Shown: positions 46,340 to 57,170 of the stretch, one piece after another
Layout: each line of letters starts with the position of its first letter
How positions within the stretch are numbered: position 1 is the stretch's first letter
NCBI RefSeq assembly: GCF_022846615.1
Contig: NZ_AP025637.1
Span: forward strand, 3,187,001 to 3,251,000
DNA: 64,000 nt
Direction of reading: 5' to 3'
Source of the DNA: Roseomonas fluvialis
Lineage (GTDB): Bacteria; Pseudomonadota; Alphaproteobacteria; Acetobacterales; Acetobacteraceae
Made by a program: the position numbers and the translations under genes
The notes under the pieces: generated by a model
The model's input: only the letters and a program-made list of their open reading frames with translations
Told to the model about the DNA's origin: nothing
The model's database searches: none

Positions 46340-48787
46340 ATGGGGCAGAGCTCGGGCCAGGTTGGGACCCGCGGCGCAGCGCTGGGCGCGCGCCTGCTGC
46401 TGCTCGTGGCCGCGGCCATGGTGCCTTTGCTCGCTGGCGGCTTTATCCTTGCCATCCTGAATGCCCGGACCGACGCCGCCGCCGCCGACGCGCGGCTGGT
46501 CGCCGCCGCGCAGGCCGCCGCCCGCAGCATCGACAGCGAGATCGAGGCGCGGCGCCTCGCTTTGCTCGCCTTCGGCAGCAGCATCGACGCGGCGCGCGTC
46601 GCCTCGGACCTTTCCGCCGCCGATGCAGCCGCCCGGCGCCTCGCGGAGGCGCTGGGCACGCCGGTCGGCCTGCTCGACCGCGGCCTCGGCATGCTGGTGG
46701 ACACCAGCAAGCCCTTCGGCACGCCGCTCGCCTCAACGCCTGCCATCTCGGCCGGCCTCTGGGCGGTCGAGACGGGCCGCCCGCGCGTCAGCGACCTGCT
46801 CGGCGGTCCGGGCGCCGCCGCGCTGCCCCCCATGCTGATGGTGCCGCTGATGCGCGAAGGCCGCACCGAGGCGGTGCTGAGCCTGCCGCTGCGGGCCGAC
46901 CGCCTCGCTGCCGCGCTGGGCCCCGGCCCCGCAGTGCTGCTCGACAGCCGCGGGCGCGCCCTGGCGTCGGTCGGCGCGCCGCCGGCGGACCTGCCGGACT
47001 GGCCAAGGCTCATGACCCTGCCGCGCGGTGTCGCGACCACCGTCGCGACACCCGCGGGCGGGCCGATCGCCGTTGCGGTCGCGCCGCTCCAGGAAGCCCC
47101 GGACTGGCGGCTGGTCGCCTGGGCCGTGCCGACGCCTGCCGGGTCGGGGCTGCTGCCCTGGGCCGCCGGGCTGGTCGCGCTGGCGGTGCTCGCCGCGATC
47201 GTGACGATGCGCGTCACGCTGCGAGGCCTGCGCGCGCCGCTTTCGGGCCTGGCGCGGCATGCCGCCGCCTCGGCCGAGGCCCTGCGCAGCGACAGCCCCG
47301 CGCCCGAACCGCCCGCGCCGTCCGGCCCGGCCGAGATCGCCAGCCTCGGCGCCGCACTGGCCGAGGCCGAGGCCGCCGCGCGCGACCAGACGCGCCGCCT
47401 GCGCGCGCTGGCCGAAGCCGGCGCGCTGGTGCTCTGGCGCGCCGATGCTGCCGGCGGATGGATCGAGGCTGCCGGCTGGGCCGGCCTGACCGGGCAGACC
47501 GCCCCTGCCTTCCGCAAGGATGGTTGGGTGGAAATGCTGCACCCCGACGACCGCGCGCCGACACTGGCCGAATGGGGCCGCTGCCTGGTGGCGCGCCAGA
47601 CCATCGGTGTGGAGTTCCGCCTGCGCACGGCGGGCGACGCCGCCGCCTGGCGCTGGGTGCGCGCCACGGGTGTTCCCGTGGCGACCGAGGATGGGCAGCT
47701 CATCGAATGGGTCGGCGCCATCCATGACGTGGCCGATGCGCGCGGGGCCGGCACCGCACACCGCTTCAACGAGGCGCAGGTGCGCCAGACCGTGGCGGAA
47801 CTGCGCGCCGTCTATGACAACGTGCCGGTCGGCCTTGCACTGGTCGACGCGACGCTGCGCTTCGTCAACGTCAATGCCCGCTTCGCCGCGATCAGCGGCC
47901 TGCCACCCGAGGCGCATGTCGCACGCGTGCCGCACGAGGTGATGCCCGAGGGCCTCGCCGCCCCGCTCGAGGCCGCCCAGCAGGAGGTGCTGCGCACCGG
48001 CCGCCCGGTGCTGGACGTGACCTGCACCGGCCAGGCTCCGGGCGCGGTGCAGCACCTGCGCCACTGGCTGGCCTCGTGCCATCCGGTGAAGGACCCTGCC
48101 GGCGTCGTGACCGGTGTCTCGGCCGTGCTGCAGGACGTGACCGAGCGCGTGCGCGCCGAGCGGTCGCGCGAATTGCTGGTGACCGAACTGAACCACCGGG
48201 TGAAGAACACGCTCTCGACCGTGCAGTCGCTCGCAGCGCAGTCGCTGCGCCGGGCGGGCGGCGATTCGACCGGCTTCGGGCGCGACTTCGTGGGCCGGCT
48301 ACAGGCGCTCACGCGCAGCCACGACCTGCTGGCGGAGGGCGGCTGGGAGCCGGTGGACTTGGCGCGCGTGGTGCAGGCGGCGCTGGCGCCGTGGCTCGGC
48401 AGCGGGCGCGCCATCCGCATCTCAGGGTCGGGGCGCATCCAGGTGGAGGCGCCACAGGCGCAGGCGCTGGTGCTGGCGCTGCACGAACTCGCCACCAATG
48501 CCGTGCGGCACGGCGCGCTGTCGCGCCCGGGCGGCGAGGTGGACGCGACCTGGTCGCTCGGCGAGGACGGCATCGCACGCTTCGGCTGGCGCGAAAGCGG
48601 CGGCCCGCCCGTCACGCCGCCGACCGCCGATAAGCGCGGCTTCGGCGTGCGCCTGCTGGAACGCGGCCTGGTCCACGACCTTGGCCCCGGGACCGAGGTG
48701 GACCTGCGCTTCGCCGAGGACGGGCTGCGCGCCACGCTGCAGTTCCGCGTGGGCCTGCCCAGCCTGACCCGCGCGGCTGCCGACTGA
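46340..48787 (+). CDS. HWE/HisKA_2-type sensor histidine kinase with PAS domains
   Basis: 815 residues. Two TM segments (about 18-42 and 270-292) bracket a periplasmic sensor; a PAS-like domain (about 360-470), a second PAS (490-600), and the kinase core follow. The phospho-acceptor is His619 in ELNHRVKNTLSTVQSLAAQS, and the ATP domain has LALHELATNAVRHGAL and RGFGVRLLERGL, all typical of HWE kinases. No response regulator gene is adjacent. HWE kinases often feed general stress or attachment control, but the output here is unknown. Confidence 0.9.
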   Translation: MGQSSGQVGTRGAALGARLLLLVAAAMVPLLAGGFILAILNARTDAAAADARLVAAAQAAARSIDSEIEARRLALLAFGSSIDAARVASDLSAADAAARRLAEALGTPVGLLDRGLGMLVDTSKPFGTPLASTPAISAGLWAVETGRPRVSDLLGGPGAAALPPMLMVPLMREGRTEAVLSLPLRADRLAAALGPGPAVLLDSRGRALASVGAPPADLPDWPRLMTLPRGVATTVATPAGGPIAVAVAPLQEAPDWRLVAWAVPTPAGSGLLPWAAGLVALAVLAAIVTMRVTLRGLRAPLSGLARHAAASAEALRSDSPAPEPPAPSGPAEIASLGAALAEAEAAARDQTRRLRALAEAGALVLWRADAAGGWIEAAGWAGLTGQTAPAFRKDGWVEMLHPDDRAPTLAEWGRCLVARQTIGVEFRLRTAGDAAAWRWVRATGVPVATEDGQLIEWVGAIHDVADARGAGTAHRFNEAQVRQTVAELRAVYDNVPVGLALVDATLRFVNVNARFAAISGLPPEAHVARVPHEVMPEGLAAPLEAAQQEVLRTGRPVLDVTCTGQAPGAVQHLRHWLASCHPVKDPAGVVTGVSAVLQDVTERVRAERSRELLVTELNHRVKNTLSTVQSLAAQSLRRAGGDSTGFGRDFVGRLQALTRSHDLLAEGGWEPVDLARVVQAALAPWLGSGRAIRISGSGRIQVEAPQAQALVLALHELATNAVRHGALSRPGGEVDATWSLGEDGIARFGWRESGGPPVTPPTADKRGFGVRLLERGLVHDLGPGTEVDLRFAEDGLRATLQFRVGLPSLTRAAAD

Positions 48788-48922
48788 CCCGCAGCGTCGC
48801 GGCGGCGGCGCGTGACCCACGCAACACAGCACGGCGGCTGCCGCCGGTGCTTCCTGGCGGGAATGGCCATGTCCGGGTAGGTTCCTGCCCGCTGGCAGAC
48901 ACGGGTGGGACAGGCTCAGGAC

Positions 48923-49900
48923 ATGGCGCGTGCATTGATAACCGGTGTGACCGGCCAGGACGGCGCCTACCTGGCCGCCCTGCTGATCGAGAAGGGCTAC
49001 GAGGTCTACGGGCTGCTGCACCGCCATGGCGGGTCCGAGGCCGTGCAGGACAGGCTGCGGCGGCTGAACTGCACCGGGTCGGTGCGCATGGTGGACGGTA
49101 ACCTGATCGACCTGTCTTCGTTGATCCGCCTGCTGCAGAAGGTCCAGCCGGACGAGATCTACAACCTCGCGGCGCAGTCCTTCGTGCGCATGTCGTGGGA
49201 CCAGCCTCTGCTGACCACGCAGGTCACCGCGATCGGCACCGCCAACATGCTGGAGGCGGTGCGCATCGCCTCCCCCACCGCGCGCTATTTCCAGGCGAGT
49301 TCGTCCGAGATGTTCGGTCGCGCCGAGACCCAGGCGCAGAACGAGGACACGCTGTTCCACCCGCGCAGTCCCTATGCCTCGGCCAAGGTCTTCGCGCATT
49401 GCCTGGTGCAGAACTACCGCGACGCCTTCGGCCTGTTCGGCTGCAACGGCATCATGTTCAACCACGACAGCCCGCTGCGCGGGATCGAGTTCGTGCTGCG
49501 CAAGATCACCGACGGCGCGGCGCGCATCAGCCTCGGCCTCGCGAGCGAACTCCCGATGGGCAATCTCGATGCGCGGCGCGACTTCGGCCATGCGCGCGAC
49601 TACGTGCGCGCCATGTGGCTGATGCTGCAGCAGGACAAGGCGGACGACTACGTGGTCGCGACCGGGCGTGCCGCGTCGATCCGCGACCTGTGCCGGATCG
49701 CCTTCGCGCATGTGAAGCTGGACTGGGAAGCCTTCGTGAAGGTGGATGCGGCCTTCCTGCGCCCGGCCGACGTGGATGTGACGGTGGGCGACGCGACGCG
49801 CGCACGCACGCGGCTCGGGTGGGTGCCGCAGACCAGCCTCGAGGACATGATCGCCGAGATGGTCGAGGCCGATCTGAAGCGCTGGCGCGCCAACGCCTGA
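48923..49900 (+). CDS. gmd: GDP-mannose 4,6-dehydratase
   Basis: 325 residues of the extended SDR family. ALITGVTGQDGAYLAALLIEK binds NADP near the N terminus, QASSSEMFG and YASAK are the catalytic segments, and FNHDSPLRGIEFVLRKI and GNLDARRDFGHARDY match Gmd. It makes GDP-4-keto-6-deoxymannose for rhamnose or fucose-type sugars. ATG 48923 is used; an upstream GTG/ATG adds six residues. Slightly shorter than usual. It begins the polysaccharide neighbourhood. Confidence 0.9.
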   Translation: MARALITGVTGQDGAYLAALLIEKGYEVYGLLHRHGGSEAVQDRLRRLNCTGSVRMVDGNLIDLSSLIRLLQKVQPDEIYNLAAQSFVRMSWDQPLLTTQVTAIGTANMLEAVRIASPTARYFQASSSEMFGRAETQAQNEDTLFHPRSPYASAKVFAHCLVQNYRDAFGLFGCNGIMFNHDSPLRGIEFVLRKITDGAARISLGLASELPMGNLDARRDFGHARDYVRAMWLMLQQDKADDYVVATGRAASIRDLCRIAFAHVKLDWEAFVKVDAAFLRPADVDVTVGDATRARTRLGWVPQTSLEDMIAEMVEADLKRWRANA

Positions 49901-50021
49901 GCTCGGCCGCCGGCCTGGCCCGTGTTGGGCGCGCGGCCGCCACGCCGCGTCGCGTTGCAGCAGGCTTCGATGCGCGCGCGCCAACCCGGCGCGGATGCGC
50001 CCGGCGCAGCGGGCAGACGTA

Positions 50022-51110
50022 TCAGTTCGGGAAGCGGAAGCTGTTGCCGTCGTTGAACGAGATCGACGTCCCGTTGAACAGGAAGATCTGCCGGATCACC
50101 TGGTCGACGAAGCGGCCGACGCGCGCGACCTGCGTCGGTGGCACCCAGACCGTGGCATAGGGCGGCACCACCATGTCCTTCTCGACCGCCAGGTCCCGCA
50201 TAACGCGGTCGAGGTTGACCAGCCGCACGCGCGGCCGTCCTGCCGGGTCGAAGTACAGCATGCGCACCTGGTCCATCGCGCCCGTCGGCATCGGCCCGCC
50301 GGCCGCCGCGACCAGTTGCAGCAGCGTACGTGGCGTGGGCGCGGGGATGGCGCGGGCCTGGCGCACCTCCCCGAAGACGAAGATCTGGTTGGCGCCGATC
50401 TGGGTGAGCCGCGCGGTCACGCTCACGCCGCCGACCTCGCGCGCGTAGCGGGCATTCAGCGCGCCGGTCAGCTCGGTCAGCGTCATTCCGGCGGCCGGCA
50501 CGCCCTGCGCCCGCGGCAGGTCGAGCACGCCGTCGGGGCGCGCCAGCGCGGTGCGGGCACGGCCCTCCGCCCCGCTGCGCACCACGTCGGCCAGGTCCTC
50601 GGTGGGCATGGTGAAGCGGCGCATGATGACGGTCACGACCGGCGTGCGCGCCACGTCGGTATAGCGCCGCGCGACCCCAGCCGAGAGTTCGGCCGGCGTC
50701 AGGCTGATCGCGCGCACCTCGCCCTTGCAGGGCAGCGGGATCATGCCGTCCGGGCGCACGACCATCTGGCCATGGAGGTCGCGGTTGAAGTCGAAATCGA
50801 GGTCCAGCGCGTCGCCGATGCCAAGCCGGTACGGCCGCAGCCGCTGGTTGTCGGCGTGGTAGAAGACCTCGACCCGGTCGCCCGGCTGCAGGCGGTAGGT
50901 GCCGGTGCCACGCACCAGCCCCTCGCCCGCCAGGCGCGCGGCGGCGTCGCGCTGTTCGGGCGTGGCATCGTCGAAATAGACCGGCTCCTCGCCCAGGCCG
51001 CGGTCGAAGCCACGCGGGCTCTCGCAGGCCGCCAGGCCGACCGCCAGTAGGCCAGGCAACAGGCAGCGCATCGACCGAAGCGCGCAACTGCCGATTCGGC
51101 TGATCACCAT
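50022..51110 (-). CDS. Polysaccharide export (Wza-like) outer-membrane lipoprotein
   Basis: 362 residues. Lipobox LAACES, then the Poly_export/SLBB region starting YRLQPGDRVEVFYHADNQ, with a further FVFGEVRQARAIPAP and a C-terminal helix. Such proteins form the outer-membrane channel for EPS or capsule. The start at 51110 overlaps the stop of a truncated glycosyltransferase by 7 bp. ATG 51071 is an alternative with a shorter signal. Confidence 0.87.
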   Translation of the reverse strand: MVISRIGSCALRSMRCLLPGLLAVGLAACESPRGFDRGLGEEPVYFDDATPEQRDAAARLAGEGLVRGTGTYRLQPGDRVEVFYHADNQRLRPYRLGIGDALDLDFDFNRDLHGQMVVRPDGMIPLPCKGEVRAISLTPAELSAGVARRYTDVARTPVVTVIMRRFTMPTEDLADVVRSGAEGRARTALARPDGVLDLPRAQGVPAAGMTLTELTGALNARYAREVGGVSVTARLTQIGANQIFVFGEVRQARAIPAPTPRTLLQLVAAAGGPMPTGAMDQVRMLYFDPAGRPRVRLVNLDRVMRDLAVEKDMVVPPYATVWVPPTQVARVGRFVDQVIRQIFLFNGTSISFNDGNSFRFPN

Positions 51111-51719
51111 GCGCCACCCAGACCGCAGTTGTTTCGGATCAGCGCGTCGCATCCAGGCTCGATGACCGCAGCCGAGAACGCCATCGCCCGCGCGCGGCAC
51201 TTCGCCGGCGTCGCCGGGTCCGCCGCCAGTGATGCGCCCTGCAGCAGTGCCTCGGCCAGGCCGCCAGCATTGGTCGCCGCGCCGCGGACACTCCCGGGCG
51301 CGCAGAGGACGCCGATGGCGTCATCGCTGATGATGTCGGGAATGCCGGCGTGGTCGCAGCCGATGACGGGGGTCCCGGTGGCGAGTGCCTCCACCAGCAC
51401 CACGCCCAGCGCCTCCCATATGGCGGGGTTCACGACCATGCAGGCCGACGCGAGGACGCCGGGCAGTTCGTCCAGACCCCGGACGCCGTGCAGTTCGACC
51501 TCCGCGTGCAGCGGTGTGGGCAGTTCCGCCAGCACGCAGTCGCGCGCATGCGCCGACATTCGCCCGACATAGCCGAGCCGCGCATGGGCGCCGAGCCGTG
51601 CGCGCGCGATCGCGTAGGCCCGGGCCAGCAGAACGGCGCCCTTGCGCGAAGGAGACCTGCCCGCTGCACACCAGCAGCCCTGGCGGATCAGGTGGACCAC
51701 GAACATCCACCTCGGCATC
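51104..51719 (-). pseudogene. Truncated and frameshifted glycosyltransferase (GT4-like C-terminal half)
   Basis: The readable part holds the C-terminal GT-B domain: [33 protein letters not shown] (the E-x7-E pattern) and [13 protein letters not shown]. Upstream the frame shifts near 51640: [12 protein letters not shown] in one frame joins [15 protein letters not shown] in the next, and removing one C restores [12 protein letters not shown], a normal GT4 sequence. The N-terminal domain is absent; homology stops near 51720, where sequence of the opposite-strand glycosyltransferase begins. It ends on the start of the Wza-like gene. Confidence 0.72.
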
Positions 51720-52234
51720 GAGGCCTTCGCCCTGGCCCGGCGCGACCTGCCAGGCTGGAGGCTTGTCGTCGCCGGCATGGTGGACGACAAGAGCCGCATC
51801 TACGCCGAGGAGCTGATGGCACGGGGCCGCGAGATCGGGGATGTCGAGTTCCGCACGCAGAACACGGACGCGCAGATGCGCGCGCTGCAGGACGGCTGCA
51901 CGGCGCTGCTGTTCACCGCCTTCAACGAGGACTGGGGCCTGACGCCATTCGAGGCGATGGCCGCCGGGCGCCCCGTCGTGGCCGTGGACCGCGGCGGCCC
52001 CCGCGAGAGCGTGCAGGACGGCGTGACCGGCTTCCTCGCCCCCGACGACCCCGCCGCCTTCGCCCGGCGCATGGTGAAGCTGGCGCAGGACCCGGACCTG
52101 GTGGCGCGCATGGGCGCGGCCGGCGCCGAACGGGCGCGGCTTTTCACCTGGGATGCATTCGTGGAAAACCTCGACGGTGCCGTCGAGCGCATGGTCGAAC
52201 GCCGCCAGGGCGGCAACAGGGAGACGATGACGAG

Positions 52235-52238
<4 letters not shown>
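51642..52238 (+). pseudogene. Glycosyltransferase C-terminal fragment lacking its N-terminal domain
   Basis: Family-like sequence starts near 51702 ([19 protein letters not shown]) and includes [30 protein letters not shown] and the [12 protein letters not shown] segment of GT4 enzymes. The N-terminal acceptor domain is missing, and the only in-frame start upstream is a TTG at 51642 inside the opposite-strand fragment. The ATGA overlap with the decarboxylase gene at 52235 shows it was part of that operon. Confidence 0.68.
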
Positions 52239-53197
<959 letters not shown>

Positions 53198-53212
53198 GAA
53201 AACACTGACGAA

Positions 53213-53245
53213 GGCACCGGTTGGTGCATTCCATCGTCCGGTGCC
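53213..53245. terminator. Hairpin between convergent genes
   Basis: GGCACCGG and CCGGTGCC form an 8-bp stem with a 17-nt loop in the 77-bp gap between the decarboxylase gene and the convergent GT39-like pseudogene. No T-run; possible weak bidirectional stop. Confidence 0.4.
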
Positions 53246-53274
53246 GGCAGTCCTGAACGGCCGCCGACCGCCCG

Positions 53275-54810
53275 TCAGCAGGCCGGCACGCGCCAGGCCT
53301 CGATCCTGAGCGCGCCGACCGGCAGTTGCGCCACCAGCGCGCGGCCCGTCGCGCGCAGCGTATCGCGCAGCATCGGCAATGACGAATAATGCGGGTGGTC
53401 CGCCACCACATCCGGTGGTGGGCGCGTCACGATCCAGGCCGTGCCCGCACCGCGCAGGCGGGCGCATAGCCCCGCCGCGTCGGTCGTCGCCGCGGGCGCC
53501 ACCAGCAGCGCCGCGCGCGCTTCGAGCCGCGAGGTGGCCGGCAGCACCAGCGCCTCAAGCCCCTCCCCGCCCGCGAGGCGCAGCGAGACCAGCGCAAAGA
53601 CGCTGTCGGTCACCACCACGCGGTCGCCGGGTGCGGCGCGCGCCCGCAGTTCGGCGACCATCTCGCGCCAGGGTTCCTTCTCCGCCCGCCAGTGGCGCAG
53701 CGCCAGGGCGCCACGCGCATGCAACCCCGCCAGCAGCAACGCCGCTGCGGCGAAGCCCGCGCGCGGCAACAGCGCGATACGCGCCGCAATGCCGGCCGCG
53801 AGCGGAGCCACCAGGAACAGCACGGTGCGCTCCATCATCATCGGCCAGGCTTGGCTGAGCAGCGGGAACAGCACGCCGCAGACGCCGAGCAGCACGCACA
53901 GCGCCGCCCGCCCAGGCCAGCCAGGGCGCCGCCAGGCCAGCACGCCGGCCAGCAGCGCCGCCGCGCTCGCGAGGATCGTCAGCAGCGAAACCGGCGCGTG
54001 GAACGGCGTCACGACGCCATGGACGTAGATCAACGCCGCGCCGGCGAGGCTCGGCGGTTGCAGCCAGCCCATCACGAACTCGCCGCCCGCCGCGTGGCGC
54101 AGCGCCGAGAGGATCGCCGCGCCGCCCACCAGCACGCCCAGCACGTCGGCGCCCGCCAGCAGCACCACGCCGCGCGCGCCCCCCGCGCGCCCCGCCAGCA
54201 ACGCCGCCAGCACGAAGGCATTCAGGCCGAGATTGCCGATCGCCGCCGTGCGGTGAAGCCACAGCATGGCACCCTGGGCCACGCCCAGGCCCATGACCGC
54301 GACCGGCCCCGTGCGCCCGTCCCGCGCCGCTTCGACCAGCCGCCAGGCGGCCAGCAGCGCGCAGCAGAACAGCAGGAACAGCACCGCATAGGCGCGCCCG
54401 TCCTGCGACAGGCGCAGCAGGGCGGCGTTCAGCGTGACCAGCACTGCGGCGAGCCAAGCCGCGCGCAGCCCGAAGGCCGAACGGCAGAACAACCAGACCG
54501 GCACGACCGCGACCGACGCCGCCAGCGTCGAGACCAGCCACAGCGGCACTGGCCCCGGGCCCGCGATGTCGCCGAGGATCTTCGCTATGGCGTGGTAGCC
54601 GGGCGGGCTTGCCTCGATGCGCGCCATCTCGCCCAGCACGACGGACCACGGCAAGCGCCCGACGCCGATGCTCGCGGATTCGTCGATTCAGGCCGCCGGC
54701 CAGAACAGGTCCGGCAAGCGGATGACGAAGGCCGGGACGACGAGCGCCGCGAGCCACCATCCCTGGCGCCCGGGCCCGCTCCCCGGCACGGCGCTGCCCT
54801 GGCCTGTCAT
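53275..54810 (-). pseudogene. GT39-like membrane glycosyltransferase interrupted by an in-frame stop
   Basis: Reading from ATG 54810 gives an N terminus with a TM segment (WWLAALVVPAFVIRLPDLF) and then TGA at 54688-54690, followed in the same frame by IDESASIGVGRLPW and a 459-residue polytopic remainder with LSQDGRAYAVLFLL. In GT39/PMT proteins a tryptophan commonly precedes the catalytic [I/V]DE, so TGG to TGA is the likely change. A restart at TTG 54654 would lack the DE motif. Full length would be about 511 residues. Confidence 0.75.
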
Positions 54811-54870
54811 GGGCCCAGCGCAGCATGGGTGCGCCGCGCCGGAAAAGGGCGCGGATCACACCGCGCGCGG

Positions 54871-55701
54871 TCAGCGCAGCGGGAAACCCAGCGCGATCAG
54901 CGCATCTTTCAGTCGGTCGCGTCCGCTCAGCGCCTTCATGGTGCCAAGCCGCGCGATCACCCGCTGCGTCCAGGTGGTCGCGCCCATTTCGTGCCGGGCC
55001 GAGAAATCGGCCATCCGCGGGTCGTAGGCGGCGCGGTGGGCGGCATCGTTCACGTCGTAGCGGCCGCGATGCAGCACGGCCTCCTGCGGCAGGCGGGGCT
55101 TCACCGCGCCCTCCCGGCCTGGCAGCGCATGGCCGACGCACAGGCCGAACACGGGCGTCGCGCCGGCCGGCAGGCCGAGCAGTGCCGCCACGCGCTGCAC
55201 GTCGTTGCGCAGGGCGCCGATATACACGTTGGACAGGCCGAGGCTCTCGGCCGCCACCACCGCGTTCTGCGCCGCGAGCGCGGCGTCGATCGCCGCCACC
55301 AGGAAGGATTCGAGGAAGGGCATGCCCGCGAGTTCAGTCCCGGCTTCTGCCGACAGGCGCTGGTTGCGCGACACGTCCGCCAGGAACACCAGGAAGATCG
55401 GGCATTGCTCGATGTGCTTCTGCCCACCGGCAATGGTGGCGAGTTCGGCACGCACCGCCGGGTCGTCCACCGCCACCACCGACCAGGTCTGCAGGTTCGA
55501 CGATGTCGCAGCGGATTGCGCGGCGGCGACCAGCGTCTCGAGGGTGCCGGGAGGCAGCGGGTCGGTGCTGAAGCCGCGCACCGAGCGGTGCGAGAGCAGC
55601 AGCGAGATGGTGTCGTTCCACGGCCCGGCCTTGGGCTCGGCGCCGGCGCCGTAGCGCGCCGTGAGGGCGGCCATCGCCGCCGGCATCTGGGTTCCGTCCA
55701 T
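54871..55701 (-). CDS. NADPH-dependent nitroreductase family oxidoreductase (NfsA/Frp-like)
   Basis: 276 residues. LLSHRSVRGFSTDPLPPG near residue 37 binds FMN, with QSAATSSNLQTWSVVAV next and PRLPQEAVLHRGRYD near the end, as in the NfsA/FRP group. It reduces nitro compounds, quinones or flavins. GGAAGGA precedes ATG 55701. Could supply reduced flavin to the neighbouring monooxygenases; this is inference. Confidence 0.88.
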   Translation of the reverse strand: MDGTQMPAAMAALTARYGAGAEPKAGPWNDTISLLLSHRSVRGFSTDPLPPGTLETLVAAAQSAATSSNLQTWSVVAVDDPAVRAELATIAGGQKHIEQCPIFLVFLADVSRNQRLSAEAGTELAGMPFLESFLVAAIDAALAAQNAVVAAESLGLSNVYIGALRNDVQRVAALLGLPAGATPVFGLCVGHALPGREGAVKPRLPQEAVLHRGRYDVNDAAHRAAYDPRMADFSARHEMGATTWTQRVIARLGTMKALSGRDRLKDALIALGFPLR

Positions 55702-55796
55702 GTCGATCGGGTCCTTCCGGTGTTGTGCCGGAACGTAGCGCGGTTGCGCCGCGCGGCAAGCCAGCGCGCGCCGATACCCCAGCGCGCGCCGCCAAG

Positions 55797-57146
55797 TCAG
55801 CGCGCGACGGCCGCCGCCGGGTGCGGGGCGGCCAGGCGCGGGCCGGCACCGAACAGCTTTTCCCTGTAGGTGCCGGGCGCGTAGCCGCGCTTGTAGCGCC
55901 CGCGTTCCTGCAGCACGGGCACCAGCAGGTCCACCACGTCCTCGATGCACTCCGGCATCACGGTGCGCGAGAGGTTGAAACCGTCCACATCCGCGTCATC
56001 GACCCAGGCCAGCAGCGCGTCGGCCACCTCCTCCGCGCTGCCGACAATGGGCGGCTGGCGGCTGCCCAGGATCATGCGGTCCACCAGCGCACGCTTGGTG
56101 GCGCGCGGGGCGGCGGCGCGTAACGCCGTCACGTTGGATTGGATGGCGTTGCCCGGCGCAGCCGGCAATTCGTCATCCAGGTCGAGTGCCGCCAGGTCGA
56201 TGCCGAGCGAGGCGGAGGCGTGCACGAGCGCCGCCTCCACGCTGGCGCAGCGGCGGTAATCCTCGAGCTTGTCGCGCGCCTCGGCCGCGGTGCGCCCGAT
56301 CACCAGCGTGGCCCCGAGGAATGCCTTGATCGGCCGGGGCGCGGCGCGCGCGCGCAGATCCGCCACCAGCGCGGCGACATGCGGCTTCGGGCCACCGTTC
56401 AGGAAAACGCATTCCGCATGCAGCGCCGCAAAGGCGCGCCCGCGATCCGAGGCACCCGCCTGGTACAGCACCGGCGTGCGCTGCGGCGATGGCTCCACAA
56501 GGTGCGGTGCATCCAGCCGGTATTGCCGGCCTTCGTGCCGGATGCGTGAAACGCGCGACGGGTCGGCATAGACGCCCGATGCACGGTCGCGCTTCACCGC
56601 ATCCACCGCCCAGGATTCCTCCCACAGGCGATACACCACGGCCATGAACTCATCCGCCATGTCGTAGCGGTCGTCATGCGCCATCTGGCGATCGAGCCCC
56701 ATCGCGCGCGCCGCGCTGTCGAGGTAGCCGGTGACGATGTTCCACCCGATCCGGCCCTCGGTCAGGTGGTCCAGCGTCGAGAAGCGCCGCGCCAGCAGCG
56801 CCGGCGGTTCCCAGGCCAGGTTCACGGTCACGCCGAAGCCCAGGTTCTGCGTCGCCGCAGCCATCGCCGGGACCAGCAGCATCGGGTCCAGCAGCGGGAT
56901 CTGCACGCCGTGTCGCACCGCCGCATCCTGGCTGCCGCCATGCACGTCATAGACGCCGAGCACATCCGCCAGGAACAGCCCGTCGAACAAGCCGCGTTCG
57001 AGCGTCCGCGCCAGCCCGGTCCAGTACGGCAGCGAGAGGTAATCCGTCGCGCGGTCCCGCGGATGGGTCCACATCCCCTGCTGGATGTGGCCCAGGCACG
57101 CCATGTCGAAGGCGTTGAGGCGGATCTCGCGCGGCGTCGCGTTCAT
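55797..57146 (-). CDS. NtaA/SnaA/DszA-type flavin-dependent monooxygenase
   Basis: 449 residues of the luciferase-like superfamily. RLNAFDMACLGHIQQGMW at the N terminus, GLFLADVLGVYDVHGG, STLDHLTEGRIGWNIVTGYL and VLYQAGASDRGRAFAA are typical of the NtaA group, which uses FMNH2 from a separate reductase to oxidise nitrilotriacetate, sulfur heterocycles or similar. ATG 57146 chosen; 57164 is possible. It lies 25 bp downstream of a Bug receptor gene, hinting at uptake and oxidation of one compound. Confidence 0.9.
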   Translation of the reverse strand: MNATPREIRLNAFDMACLGHIQQGMWTHPRDRATDYLSLPYWTGLARTLERGLFDGLFLADVLGVYDVHGGSQDAAVRHGVQIPLLDPMLLVPAMAAATQNLGFGVTVNLAWEPPALLARRFSTLDHLTEGRIGWNIVTGYLDSAARAMGLDRQMAHDDRYDMADEFMAVVYRLWEESWAVDAVKRDRASGVYADPSRVSRIRHEGRQYRLDAPHLVEPSPQRTPVLYQAGASDRGRAFAALHAECVFLNGGPKPHVAALVADLRARAAPRPIKAFLGATLVIGRTAAEARDKLEDYRRCASVEAALVHASASLGIDLAALDLDDELPAAPGNAIQSNVTALRAAAPRATKRALVDRMILGSRQPPIVGSAEEVADALLAWVDDADVDGFNLSRTVMPECIEDVVDLLVPVLQERGRYKRGYAPGTYREKLFGAGPRLAAPHPAAAVAR

Positions 57147-57170
57147 TTGAACGCGCTCATGCAAGTACGG

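Noticed and set aside
54688-54690. TGA in the GT39-like gene as selenocysteine or programmed read-through
   Set aside because: The family has Trp, not Cys/Sec, at this position, and no Sec-insertion-like hairpin stands out downstream; a point mutation is simpler.
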